From NCBI GenBank assembly GCA_031993545.1, contig DAMAHZ010000001.1, positions 62,001 to 126,000 on the forward strand: a stretch of DNA of 64,000 nt, read 5' to 3'. Position 1 is the stretch's first letter, and every line of letters begins with the position of its first letter. Both the position numbers and the translations under genes were made by a program. Shown one piece after another: positions 44,373 to 52,183 of the stretch. The notes under the pieces are model-generated. The model did no database searches and was not told the DNA's origin. It was given only the letters and a program-made list of their open reading frames with translations. The stretch comes from UBA1535 sp002323775. GTDB taxonomy: Bacteria; Bacillota; Clostridia; Tissierellales; Sedimentibacteraceae.

Positions 44373-44453
44373 AATAAGAAAGTTAAGAACTTTCTTATTC
44401 AACAAGGAAGTTAAAAACTTTCTTATCTAACAAGAAATTTAAAAACTTTCTTG
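44373..44453. repeat. Cluster of three hairpin repeats (AAGAAAGTT family)
   Basis: Three back-to-back palindromes. The first is a perfect 12-bp stem (AATAAGAAAGTT...AACTTTCTTATT, 44373-44399); the next two, near 44404-44424 and 44431-44453, are slightly degraded copies joined by TTCAACAAG/TCTAACAAG. The same unit occurs once at 4288-4308. The cluster lies in the gene-free stretch 44284-44514, upstream of spmA and at the left edge of the phage-tail island. Confidence 0.7.
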
Positions 44454-44514
44454 TTCAGAAATAAAACTATAGCATAAACTCAATCTTAAATTTAACTAAA
44501 ATCTTAAGTATAGC

Positions 44515-44982
44515 CTATTCATATTCATATTTACAAACTGTTAAAGGGTTGAAATATACGCAGTATTCGTCTACCTCCTTAAATAAGCCATATTTTTGTT
44601 CATAATACTTGAGTACATTTTTTAAAAATTCCTCCGTTACACCTAAATACTCTGCTAACTCAAAAATATTACGGCAGCCTTCAAAAGAAGCATTAATTAA
44701 TTTTTTTAATGGAACCATCTTTTCATAGCTCCATTTTCTTGCTAAATGTTCTTGTTTTCTATTACTAATATTATTTTGATCTAATATATCCCCTGTACTT
44801 GTATAATAATGTCCTAATTCCTCAGCCAAAATACATGCTTTTTCTACGCTTGTACTTAATATAGGATTTATTGCTATAACATTATCAGCGTATAAACCTT
44901 TTATTTTTTCACTTTTAAATTTAAACTCAATTACCTCAATGTTTTCTTTATCTGCAATTTCTAATAAATCCTCGTATAACAA
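44515..44982 (-). CDS. ImmA/IrrE-family metallopeptidase of the phage switch
   Basis: 155 residues from a TTG start with GGGGTGATA upstream. The core is 'AEELGHYYTSTGDI': EExxH in place of HExxH, a variant I recall from clostridial phage relatives. It also has 'QEHLARKWSYEKMVPLKKLINA' and 'ELAEYLGVTEEFLKNVLKYY', the usual ImmA C-terminal half. ImmA proteases relieve repression by cutting the neighbouring XRE repressor, as in ICEBs1. It lies 13 bp downstream of the repressor gene. Confidence 0.82.
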   Translation of the reverse strand: MLYEDLLEIADKENIEVIEFKFKSEKIKGLYADNVIAINPILSTSVEKACILAEELGHYYTSTGDILDQNNISNRKQEHLARKWSYEKMVPLKKLINASFEGCRNIFELAEYLGVTEEFLKNVLKYYEQKYGLFKEVDEYCVYFNPLTVCKYEYE

Positions 44983-44995
44983 TATATCACCCCTT

Positions 44996-45409
44996 TTAGG
45001 TATTTTTCCTTTTGCTTAAGACAAATTTCTTAAATTCATCTATCTCCTTTAGTTCTTCTTCAGTCCATTCCTCATCGTCGTGATGAGCTGCAATAGTTTT
45101 TACTTCCTTTTCCTCATCAACATCATTTTCTTGCCATCCCATCAAGTATGCAGGAGTTGTATTTAAAACCTCTGCAAGTGGCTCTAAAACAGTAATAGGT
45201 AAGTTTTCAATTTCATCATTTTCATACCTGTAAATAGTAGCTCTGTTTTTATTTATCTTTTCTGCTACCTCATCAACTGATAGATTTAATTCTTTTCTTT
45301 TATCTTTTATCCTAGCTCCTATAGTTCTATCATAAATTTTAGTACCTACAGCTTGGTCTTCTGCTTTATTACTTAGAATTCTAGTTCTTGTTCTTTCATT
45401 TAAGTCCAT
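44996..45409 (-). CDS. XRE-family (CI-like) repressor of the phage-tail island
   Basis: 137 residues. An N-terminal extension (1-27) precedes an XRE HTH ('IGARIKDKRKELNLSVDEVAEKINKNRATIYRYENDEIENLPITVLEPLAEVLNTTPAYLMGW'). There is no LexA-type autocleavage domain, consistent with removal by the ImmA-like protein encoded next. AGGAGG lies upstream of the ATG. Divergent from the ArpU-like gene; four operator-like sites lie between. Confidence 0.9.
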   Translation of the reverse strand: MDLNERTRTRILSNKAEDQAVGTKIYDRTIGARIKDKRKELNLSVDEVAEKINKNRATIYRYENDEIENLPITVLEPLAEVLNTTPAYLMGWQENDVDEEKEVKTIAAHHDDEEWTEEELKEIDEFKKFVLSKRKNT

Positions 45410-45455
45410 GATATTTTAGATTCCTCCTACAGTTTTATTGAAATTATTTATATAA

Positions 45456-45484
45456 ATTATAACACCATTTCCGCATTAATGCAA
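45456..45484 (-). promoter_or_regulatory. Repressor promoter
   Basis: On the minus strand: TTGCAT (45479-45484), 17 bp, TATAAT (45456-45461). The -35 overlaps operator-like site 1. Confidence 0.55.
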
Positions 45485-45657
45485 CAAAAATAAAATAATA
45501 TTATTATTTTTCGCATTAAATGCGAAATATATATTGACATTGTTTTTGCTTAGTGGTATTATAATGTTAGTTGCAGTATATGCGAAAATATATATCGAAA
45601 ATATATATTTATTTGAAGGTATATTTTTTTATAGCATTTGCGTCGCATATAAGCGAA
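45469..45657. promoter_or_regulatory. Four operator-like sites of the repressor
   Basis: Site 2 (45510-45526) is the perfect palindrome TTCGCATTAAATGCGAA. Site 1 (45469-45484), site 3 (45571-45586) and site 4 (45643-45657) are imperfect relatives sharing the half-site TTCGCAT/ATGCGAA. They overlap or flank both promoters. Confidence 0.65.
45534..45562 (+). promoter_or_regulatory. Rightward promoter of the phage-tail island
   Basis: TTGACA (45534-45539), 17 bp, TGG-TATTAT (extended -10, 45557-45562). Sites 2 and 3 flank it. The next gene starts at 45685. Confidence 0.6.
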
Positions 45658-45684
45658 TTTATTAATGGTTTTATGGAGGGTAAA

Positions 45685-46152
45685 ATGGAAAAAGATAAAA
45701 ACAAGATATCATTAGAAATATCACAGGTAAAGAAGAAATTATTAAATTACACATACATAATATTTAAAATCAATGCAGTTAATGAAGAAATAAGCGACTT
45801 AGCAAGTACTATAGAATCTCAAAGAGATATAAAAGCAAGGCAATTAACTGGCATGCCAAAAGGATATGGAAAGTCAGATACTGTAGCGACAGCAGTTGAG
45901 AGAATAATCGACGTGTACAGTAGCGAGTATTCAAGATTAGAAAATGAATTAAAGAATTTAATCAAGCAAAAGTTAGAAGTAGAAGAACTATTAAATAGTC
46001 TTGATGAATTAGAAAAAAAGGTAATAGAATATAAATACTTTAAAAAGTATAAATGGTGGATGGTAGCTAATGAAATAGGATACAGTGAATCGGATACAAA
46101 GAGAAGATGCAGAAAGATATTAGAAAAAGTAATAAAAGATGATACGCCATGA
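45685..46152 (+). CDS. Phage late-gene activator, ArpU/sigma-region-4-like
   Basis: 155 residues from the ATG at 45685 (GGAGGG upstream). The open frame reaches back to 45571 but without a ribosome-binding site. Helical protein with 'DLASTIESQRDIKARQLTGMPKGYGKSDTVATAVERIIDVYSSEY' and a C-terminal sigma-70 region-4-like HTH ('LEKKVIEYKYFKKYKWWMVANEIGYSESDTKRRCRKILEKVI'). Such DUF1492/ArpU/RinA-type proteins activate late phage genes just before the terminase. Here no terminase follows. Its last codons (KDDTP) lie in the first of three ~110-bp repeats. Confidence 0.75.
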   Translation: MEKDKNKISLEISQVKKKLLNYTYIIFKINAVNEEISDLASTIESQRDIKARQLTGMPKGYGKSDTVATAVERIIDVYSSEYSRLENELKNLIKQKLEVEELLNSLDELEKKVIEYKYFKKYKWWMVANEIGYSESDTKRRCRKILEKVIKDDTP

Positions 46153-46413
46153 TACTTTTTATATGTTACACTAAGGATAGTGAAGTGTATGTTATAGTAA
46201 ATCGCACAAAAAAAGCTTCTTAGAAATAATATTAGAGGAAATATTGAAGATGATACGCCATGATACTTTTTATGTGTTACACTAAGGATAGTGAAGTGTG
46301 TGTTATAGTATATCGCACTGAAAAAGCTTCTTAGAAATAATATTAAAAAAATATTGAAGATGATACACCATGATACTTTTTATATGTTACACTAAGGATA
46401 GTGAAATATAAGT
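46138..46413. repeat. Three tandem ~110-bp repeats after the activator gene
   Basis: Copies start at 46138, 46249 and 46359 (periods 111 and 110; the third is cut to ~55 bases). Each begins GATGATACRCCATGATAC and contains TTACACTAAGGATAGTGAA with a CACTA/TAGTG hairpin. The first copy overlaps the end of the activator gene, so copies 2 and 3 carry its last codons as a non-coding duplicate. Probable activator-binding or promoter repeats, or recombination leftovers. Confidence 0.85.
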
Positions 46414-46419
46414 TAATTC

Positions 46420-46450
46420 AAAAGGCACTCAAGCACGAGTGCCTTTTGTG
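46420..46450 (+). terminator. Terminator after the repeat array
   Basis: AAAAGGCACTC (46420-46430) pairs with GAGTGCCTTTT (46437-46447), loop AAGCAC. Confidence 0.8.
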
Positions 46451-46502
46451 TTGAAATTTTATAATTATTATACAGCAAGTCGAGATAAATGGAGGTGATT
46501 AT

Positions 46503-46685
46503 ATAAAAATTAAAACTGTTGTAGAAAACAAGCAACCCAAAATTTATGAAATGCTAACAAATTATACTGATGATGATAAAGAAGATGATGACGAAAAATT
46601 ATCCTTTAAAGATTTTGAAAAAATGATGAGGCACGATAGCCACAAAAGGCATAAGGGATCGCTTCGTCAAATAAAGCATGGTTGA
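46503..46685 (+). CDS. Small conserved phage protein with an ATA start codon
   Basis: 60 residues, too short and with too odd a start for routine gene calling. A perfect GGAGG lies 7 bases before ATA (46503-46505). The product begins (M)KIKTVVENKQPKIYEML and ends LRQIKHG, with a central acidic stretch and 'EKMMRHDSHKRHKGSLRQI', a pattern I recall from small phage proteins. No ATG, GTG or TTG lies in frame near the ribosome-binding site. Function unknown. Confidence 0.6.
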   Translation: MKIKTVVENKQPKIYEMLTNYTDDDKEDDDEKLSFKDFEKMMRHDSHKRHKGSLRQIKHG

Positions 46686-46716
46686 GTTTTTAGCACATTG
46701 AGAGGAGGTGGTATAA

Positions 46717-46875
46717 ATGAGTAATGAAAAAATTAACAAGGCATATGAAGAACAAATAGAAATGCTTAAAAAGGTGCAAGATAAAGCTTTGAAAGATGGT
46801 GATATGGATAAGGTTGAAAGAATAGCAACATCTATCATTAGTATAAACAATTCTATTAAATATTCTGGTGCCTAG
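46717..46875 (+). CDS. Small phage-island protein, helical (52 aa)
   Basis: ATG with AGGAGGTG upstream. Sequence MSNEKINKAYEEQIEMLKKV... is mostly amphipathic helix, rich in Lys and Glu; no domain recognised. Lies between the ATA-start gene and the truncated remnant. Confidence 0.6.
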   Translation: MSNEKINKAYEEQIEMLKKVQDKALKDGDMDKVERIATSIISINNSIKYSGA

Positions 46876-46939
46876 TAGTTATTATTTAAATTTAAAGCAA
46901 TATAATTAATTTCCTAAGTTCCGCTTTATATATTAATAA

Positions 46940-47056
46940 AAGTGGATAATTAAAGACAAAAGATACACCAATATTTACAGGATAGGTTATGACATCAACA
47001 AAATACCAATAGACATGGTATATAAAAATGTCAACTATTATAAACAAAATTATTAA
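46940..47056 (+). pseudogene. 5'-truncated remnant of a phage gene
   Basis: 38 codons (KWIIKDKRYTNIYRIG...PIDMVYKNVNYYKQNY) without a start codon or ribosome-binding site, ending 24 bp before the tail tube gene. It reads like the C-terminus of a head-tail or tail-completion protein, which normally lies in this position. The deletion point should lie between 46876 and 46940. Confidence 0.5.
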
Positions 47057-47080
47057 AATACTTGAAAGGAAGTGTAATTT

Positions 47081-47872
47081 ATGTTACAACCAATTATTTT
47101 TACAAAAGCGGGTAATATCAACCTAAGAAAATATGATAAATCTGGAAAACTAGGAGATAGTGCTAATTCTTATTTTAGACACGGCGACTTATTTTCAGTT
47201 CAACCTAATAACAATGTGTCGAGGTCTACAATAGAAAGCGGAAACTCTATCTATCCTGTAGCTGAAAGAATAACTGCTGTTGATTCAACACTTGCGTTAG
47301 TTTTCAACACCTTAGACCCTGAAATGGAGTCTTTTATTTATAATAGGAATTTATATAAAGAAACAGATTCCATTATAAAAAATATTAATCATGAAATAGT
47401 TATTCCTGATGCAACTCCGTTTGAGGTAAAACTACCTCATAAAGTAAATAATCCTACATCTGCATTAGCAGCAGATATTAATAATGATCCTTACGAAAAT
47501 GTTGCTACTGTAACAAAATCAAAAGAATTTTCAATTACAGATGATAAAATAGCTTTTTCGGCAGACGATGCTGGTAAGACTATATATTTAACATATGAAT
47601 ATAAAGCAGATGCAGTAGTTGAGGAAGTTAAAGGGTCAGAAGAATCAGCGATTATGCAATTAGAACATTCTACAGAGGCCACAACTGAGAAGAACGGACA
47701 AATATATGATATTTATATGGTATATGATAGAGTTCAAGTAACTGAGTATGGTGTTCCATTGATTGGTAAAACTCCTGGCACAAGAAGTATGACTATTAAA
47801 GTTCTAAAACCAAGAGGAAACAACCCTGCTGTTACAAAAAAATATGTTCTGCGTGAAGGATCAGGCGAATAA
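47081..47872 (+). CDS. Major tail (tail tube) protein
   Basis: 263 residues; AAAGGAAG before the ATG. Soluble, rich in beta strands, with a C-terminal segment ('VQVTEYGVPLIGKTPGTRSMTIKVLKPRGNNPAVTKKYVLRE') that may be an Ig-like or tail-tube strand. It is placed directly before the tail-assembly chaperone pair and the tape measure, the fixed siphophage order, which supports the call more than sequence similarity does. Non-contractile: no sheath gene follows. Confidence 0.7.
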   Translation: MLQPIIFTKAGNINLRKYDKSGKLGDSANSYFRHGDLFSVQPNNNVSRSTIESGNSIYPVAERITAVDSTLALVFNTLDPEMESFIYNRNLYKETDSIIKNINHEIVIPDATPFEVKLPHKVNNPTSALAADINNDPYENVATVTKSKEFSITDDKIAFSADDAGKTIYLTYEYKADAVVEEVKGSEESAIMQLEHSTEATTEKNGQIYDIYMVYDRVQVTEYGVPLIGKTPGTRSMTIKVLKPRGNNPAVTKKYVLREGSGE

Positions 47873-47884
47873 TAGGAGGCAAGA

Positions 47885-48241
47885 ATGGCAATTAAAAACA
47901 ATGCTACTCTATCTGTAATGTTAGGTAGCAGAGAAGAATTTCAAGCTCAAGGAAAAACATATTCTGTAGCTCCAATGCCTGCAGCTCATGTAAATGAGTT
48001 TATGAAAGATAATCTAAGTCTTGGAACTCAACTGTTTGCTTTAAGTGATGATGATGGCAAAGCGAAGCTAAATAAATGGCTTGGTGAGGTATCTGTTGAA
48101 ATCTTAGGACAGGCTATAACAAATGTGTACTGCAAGAACAATAAAGATGAAATAATGACAGTTGACAAATGTATGCTTGATGGTTGGAGTATTAAGGATT
48201 TTACAAGATATATTAAATCTTTATGTGATTTCTCGGGCTAA
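47885..48241 (+). CDS. Tail assembly chaperone, short form (gpG-like)
   Basis: 118 residues with AGGAGG before the ATG. Located between the tail tube and tape-measure genes. It ends 'KSLCDFSG', and a second frame continues without its own start (see the frameshift product). gpG-type chaperones coat the tape measure during tail assembly. Confidence 0.75.
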   Translation: MAIKNNATLSVMLGSREEFQAQGKTYSVAPMPAAHVNEFMKDNLSLGTQLFALSDDDGKAKLNKWLGEVSVEILGQAITNVYCKNNKDEIMTVDKCMLDGWSIKDFTRYIKSLCDFSG

Positions 48242-48642
48242 GCATCGCTCCATCTGACAACAAGAGTGAAGAAAAATATAAAGATTGGCCTTTAGAAGAA
48301 TTAAAGACAGAATGTAAAAAAAGAGAGATTGAATTTAAAGAAACAACAAGTATTAAAGATTTAATCTCTCTTCTTGTTGAGGATGACAATACCCCTAGAT
48401 GGGGAGAAATCTATTCTAGGTTGCTGTATCATACAGGAATGAATTATGAAGAAGTTGCACGAAGAACTTTAAAGCAGATATCAGCAATATTGGATGGAGC
48501 TGGAGAAAATATTTCGTTAAAAATTGGATTACCTTATAACCCTGGTTTCACTGAAAACACAGATAATGAAATTCCAAAAGAAGTTGATAATGGTAAAAGA
48601 TTATCGCAATTAGATCAAATAGAACGAATGTTCAATATGTAA
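47885..48642 (+). CDS. Tail assembly chaperone, frameshift form (gpGT-like)
   Basis: The -1 frame is open from 48229 and continues past the short-form stop (48239-48241) for about 137 residues to 48642 ('LSIAPSDNKSEEKYKDWPLEELKTECKKREIEF...DDNTPRWGEIYSRLLYHTGMNYEEVARRTLKQISAILDGAGEN'), the usual T domain. The slip must fall within 48229-48238 (TTTCTCGGGC): Phe-tRNA on TTC to TTT, or Gly-tRNA on GGC to GGG beside the stop. The T extension has no start codon before an ATG at 48424, which lacks a ribosome-binding site. Confidence 0.7.
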
Positions 48643-48657
48643 TGGTGGTGATTTAAA

Positions 48658-51609
48658 ATGAGTAATACACCGATAATAATACAAAAATTAGAACTTGATT
48701 ATAAACAGCCTATAAAATCAACAGAGGCTTTTGCAAAAGTTATTAAGGAACTAAATAAAGAACTAAAAAATATAAAAGATTCTGCAAGAATGAGTGTTAG
48801 TGACATTGATAAATTAGTTAAAAGTATGAAAAGCGTTAATAAATCTATTGAAATAGAAATTAATGTTAACTCTAAAGCAACTAATGAAGCTATTAATAAA
48901 ACAGCTCAAAACATCATAAATTTTGGTGTCGCAAATAAAAAAGTGTTTACTGATGCTGAAGAGGATGTTCGCAAATATATTCAAGCTGTAAATGATACAC
49001 CGAAAAATATATCTGTTCCTAATATATCACCTAATATCAAAGAATCTGCTGACAATAATACATTAGCTAAAATAAAAGACTTACTACCAAATGAATCTGC
49101 CATTGATTATATGGTTAGTAAATTTGCTCCTGGTTGGATTAAATTAATCCCTTGGGCTTTAGACGTAGTCAGTGTTTTAGGTCCATATATTTATAATATG
49201 ATGAAGGCCGGAGATGTTACAGCAGAATTTAAGGAAAGACAAAAAGAAATAACAGAAACAAGTATAAAACAAAAGGAAAGTATCGAAAAAACTAAAGCTG
49301 AAATGCTTGCACAGGCTGAAATGGCTGAAAGATTAGCTGATAAGATAGATGAATTGAGCAAAAAAGAAAATCTTAACTTCGCAGAAAAAGCTCAAATGAA
49401 ATCTATTGTTGAACAATTGAACTCAATCTACCCTAATATATCTTTAATTATAGATGAGCAAACAGGCAAATTGAATGGCAATACAAGTGCTATTAGAGAA
49501 AACATAAAGGCTATGAAAGACCAAGCAATACAGCAAGCTTATAAAGCTAAAACGGACCAAGTGGCTGGCGATTATGTAGTACAAGAAATTCTTGCTGGTG
49601 ACCTAAAATTAAAGATAGACGAGAAAAAAAGAGAGCTTAAGGAATTAGAGAAAAGCACAGACCAAAGCGAAAGTTCTGAATACGAGAACGGAACTATTAC
49701 GGGTTCAACAATACGAGATAATGCTCTTACAATAAGCAACTTAAAAGGCGATATAGAAGATTTAACTAGGCAATGGGAAAAAGCTACAGATAAGCTTTCT
49801 GAATATGACAAAGAACTTGATAAACTCAATAAACGAGAAGAGTACAGAACGAGTAATGGTTTTGATGATATCCCTTTATATGATGTAGAAAAAGGTGAAT
49901 GGATTGTCGGAACTCCTAAAAAAAGCAAAACAGCTACTAATAACAACGATTCCAATAACGACAATGATGACGATAAAAATAAAAACTATAAAAACGAGGC
50001 TCTAGCAAATGCACTAAAACAACTTGATTACGAAAAATATGTAAAGCTAATTGACACAGAGGTCGAATTGGCAAAGCTTATTAAGTTTAAAAAAATCTAC
50101 AGCATGAATGCCGATGAACTCTTAGATATTGATAAACGTATCTATAGTGCAAGAGAAAACTTAAAATCAGAAACTTTAAAGCATTCAGTGGATTGGATTA
50201 ACGAGAAAAAATCATTAGATGAATTGTCTATTGAAGAAGAAATCGCAGCATGGGAAAGAGTTTTATTAAATCAAAAGGATAATATTGAAGCTGAGAAACA
50301 AGCAAACCTAAATCTTCATATGCTTAGAAAGCAATTACTTGAAGAAACCTCTAAAAAAGAGGAAGATATAATTAGGCATTTAGCTAACATAAGCAAACTT
50401 TCAACAGAAGAACAAATTGAAAGATATAAAGAACTATACTCTGTACAAGCTAAAAATTATACAGAGGAGCACTCTCGCACAGAAAACTTATTTAATCTCT
50501 ATAAAAATTTGCTTAGCGAGCAACAAAACAAAATTAAAGAGGCTTATGATGATCGTATCAAACAAATTGACGAAGAAGCCAATAAAAAGAAAAAGGCTAA
50601 GCAAGAGGAAATTAAAAATCTTCAAGAGGAGTTAAAATTACTTGATAGAAAAGATAGCGAGCGTTCCTATGAGCACAAAACATCTGACATTCAAAAAGAT
50701 ATTGATTATTGGAGCATTAGGACTGGCGAAGATGCAAGAAAGAAACTCATTGAGCTTCAAAAACAACTTGAAGAGGAGAAATACAAGCACGAGCTTGAAA
50801 TGCAGAAACAAAACATCAACGACAAAATAGATGGGCTTGAAGGAGAGGTTGATGAAATTGAAAGGCTTGCTAATGAGGAAAAAGATAAGTATAAAATAGC
50901 TTATGAAAAAATTGCAAAGGCTTTTGACGAGCATGGTGCATACATAGTCGCAGCTGCTGGAACAATGGCACAGAATTCCTATAATGCTTGGAAAGAAAAC
51001 TATTTAGATAAGATTTTGCTTGATTTAAAAAATGGAAATCTTACGGATTTCCAAAATACCACTGATGGATTAAATAACTCGCTTGATGATTTAAAAAACA
51101 AAACTCCAGATTATAATGGTAATATTAATAATTTTATGATTTATTCAGCTGCAAATTCTATATTAGAACTTAAAAAGAGATGGCACGATGGAGATATCTC
51201 AGCAGCAGGCGAAGCAAAGGAATTCTATGATAAGTTACGAGGTTATGGTATTAATGGCGTAAAAGTAGCAGAGACATTAAATGCTATGGACTACGAAAAG
51301 GCAAAAAATTATATTGCTGGATTTCCTAAATATCATACTGGAGGACTAGCATATTCCGAGGGTTTGGCTGTACTAAAAAAAGATGAACTTATATTCCCAC
51401 CTGAATTATCAGCAGGGATTAGAAATTTATTTCCATTACTTAAAAGTCTTGGTTATAGCAATAACAATAGTCCGAATTCCTATGATAACAGAAAGAGTGT
51501 TCAAATTGGTACTCTACTCAATATTGAAAATAACCTCATGGAAGATGATATTGATGGTGGAATTTTGTCAAGACAATTGTATAGAGAAATTAAAAATTTG
51601 CAGGCTTAG
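48658..51609 (+). CDS. Tail tape measure protein
   Basis: 983 residues with GGTGGTGA before the ATG. Very helical and charged; a hydrophobic segment at ~158-182 (WIKLIPWALDVVSVLGPYIYNMM) and long coiled coils (~195-310, 580-760). The C-terminus carries 'YHTGGLAYSEGLAVLKKDELIFPPELSAGI' (892 onward), the HTGG...VLKxxE pattern of tape measures. No lytic transglycosylase or peptidase domain is seen. At 1.5 A per residue the tail would be roughly 150 nm. Followed by two hairpins. Confidence 0.85.
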   Translation: MSNTPIIIQKLELDYKQPIKSTEAFAKVIKELNKELKNIKDSARMSVSDIDKLVKSMKSVNKSIEIEINVNSKATNEAINKTAQNIINFGVANKKVFTDAEEDVRKYIQAVNDTPKNISVPNISPNIKESADNNTLAKIKDLLPNESAIDYMVSKFAPGWIKLIPWALDVVSVLGPYIYNMMKAGDVTAEFKERQKEITETSIKQKESIEKTKAEMLAQAEMAERLADKIDELSKKENLNFAEKAQMKSIVEQLNSIYPNISLIIDEQTGKLNGNTSAIRENIKAMKDQAIQQAYKAKTDQVAGDYVVQEILAGDLKLKIDEKKRELKELEKSTDQSESSEYENGTITGSTIRDNALTISNLKGDIEDLTRQWEKATDKLSEYDKELDKLNKREEYRTSNGFDDIPLYDVEKGEWIVGTPKKSKTATNNNDSNNDNDDDKNKNYKNEALANALKQLDYEKYVKLIDTEVELAKLIKFKKIYSMNADELLDIDKRIYSARENLKSETLKHSVDWINEKKSLDELSIEEEIAAWERVLLNQKDNIEAEKQANLNLHMLRKQLLEETSKKEEDIIRHLANISKLSTEEQIERYKELYSVQAKNYTEEHSRTENLFNLYKNLLSEQQNKIKEAYDDRIKQIDEEANKKKKAKQEEIKNLQEELKLLDRKDSERSYEHKTSDIQKDIDYWSIRTGEDARKKLIELQKQLEEEKYKHELEMQKQNINDKIDGLEGEVDEIERLANEEKDKYKIAYEKIAKAFDEHGAYIVAAAGTMAQNSYNAWKENYLDKILLDLKNGNLTDFQNTTDGLNNSLDDLKNKTPDYNGNINNFMIYSAANSILELKKRWHDGDISAAGEAKEFYDKLRGYGINGVKVAETLNAMDYEKAKNYIAGFPKYHTGGLAYSEGLAVLKKDELIFPPELSAGIRNLFPLLKSLGYSNNNSPNSYDNRKSVQIGTLLNIENNLMEDDIDGGILSRQLYREIKNLQA

Positions 51610-51670
51610 AATTTACTTTTAAGCCTGTTTTAATTTAAAAATTTAGCTTAGAAATCTAAGCTTTTATAAT
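51601..51670 (+). terminator. Two hairpins after the tape-measure gene
   Basis: CAGGCTT (51601-51607) pairs with AAGCCTG (51621-51627) before TTTT; AGCTTAG (51645-51651) pairs with CTAAGCT (51656-51662) before TTT. The first overlaps the stop codon. Confidence 0.65.
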
Positions 51671-51686
51671 TTAAGGAGGATTAATT

Positions 51687-52169
51687 ATGATATTAAATGA
51701 AAAATTTGTGTGGTCTCCAAAATGGAGAATATTAAAACATGATAAGAACATGAATTTATATGAGACAGAGAATGTTGATGGAAATATTCTTTTAAACGAA
51801 GGTATCAATGCTATGCTTAAACTTTTGTGTGGCGAGAGTGGCATCAATCCTTTTAATAATGCTAATTCGTATATAGGCGTTGGTGATAGCGCTATAGCTA
51901 CTAGCGAAGCTCAAACAGGATTACAAGGAGTAAATATAACTTATGCACAAGTAGATGATACTTACCCTAAAATTGATAAAAACAAAGCTATAGTTAGAGC
52001 TACTTTTGATGGCAACACAGGCAATCATGATTGGAAAGAATTCACATGGTCAAATGGTAACTCTAATAGTTCTATCAACTTAAATAGAAAAGTTGATGAT
52101 AAACCAAGAACTAAAGTCGAGGGCGATATTTGGGTATTGGAACTTAATGTAACTATATTTAATGGTTAA
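51687..52169 (+). CDS. Phage structural protein of unknown role
   Basis: 160 residues, AAGGAGG before the ATG. 'LLNEGINAMLKLLCGESGINPFNNANSYIGVGDSAIATSEAQTGLQG' matches a small family of phage tail-region proteins; the rest is beta-rich ('ATFDGNTGNHDWKEFTWSNGN'). First gene of the fibre block, so a baseplate or fibre-attachment protein is likely. Exact role unknown. Confidence 0.55.
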   Translation: MILNEKFVWSPKWRILKHDKNMNLYETENVDGNILLNEGINAMLKLLCGESGINPFNNANSYIGVGDSAIATSEAQTGLQGVNITYAQVDDTYPKIDKNKAIVRATFDGNTGNHDWKEFTWSNGNSNSSINLNRKVDDKPRTKVEGDIWVLELNVTIFNG

Positions 52170-52183
52170 GGTTGGTGATTATT

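Noticed and set aside
46138..46413. Three tandem repeats as a CRISPR array
   Set aside because: Units of ~110 bp are nearly identical over their length with no short repeat/variable spacer pattern, and no cas genes are near.
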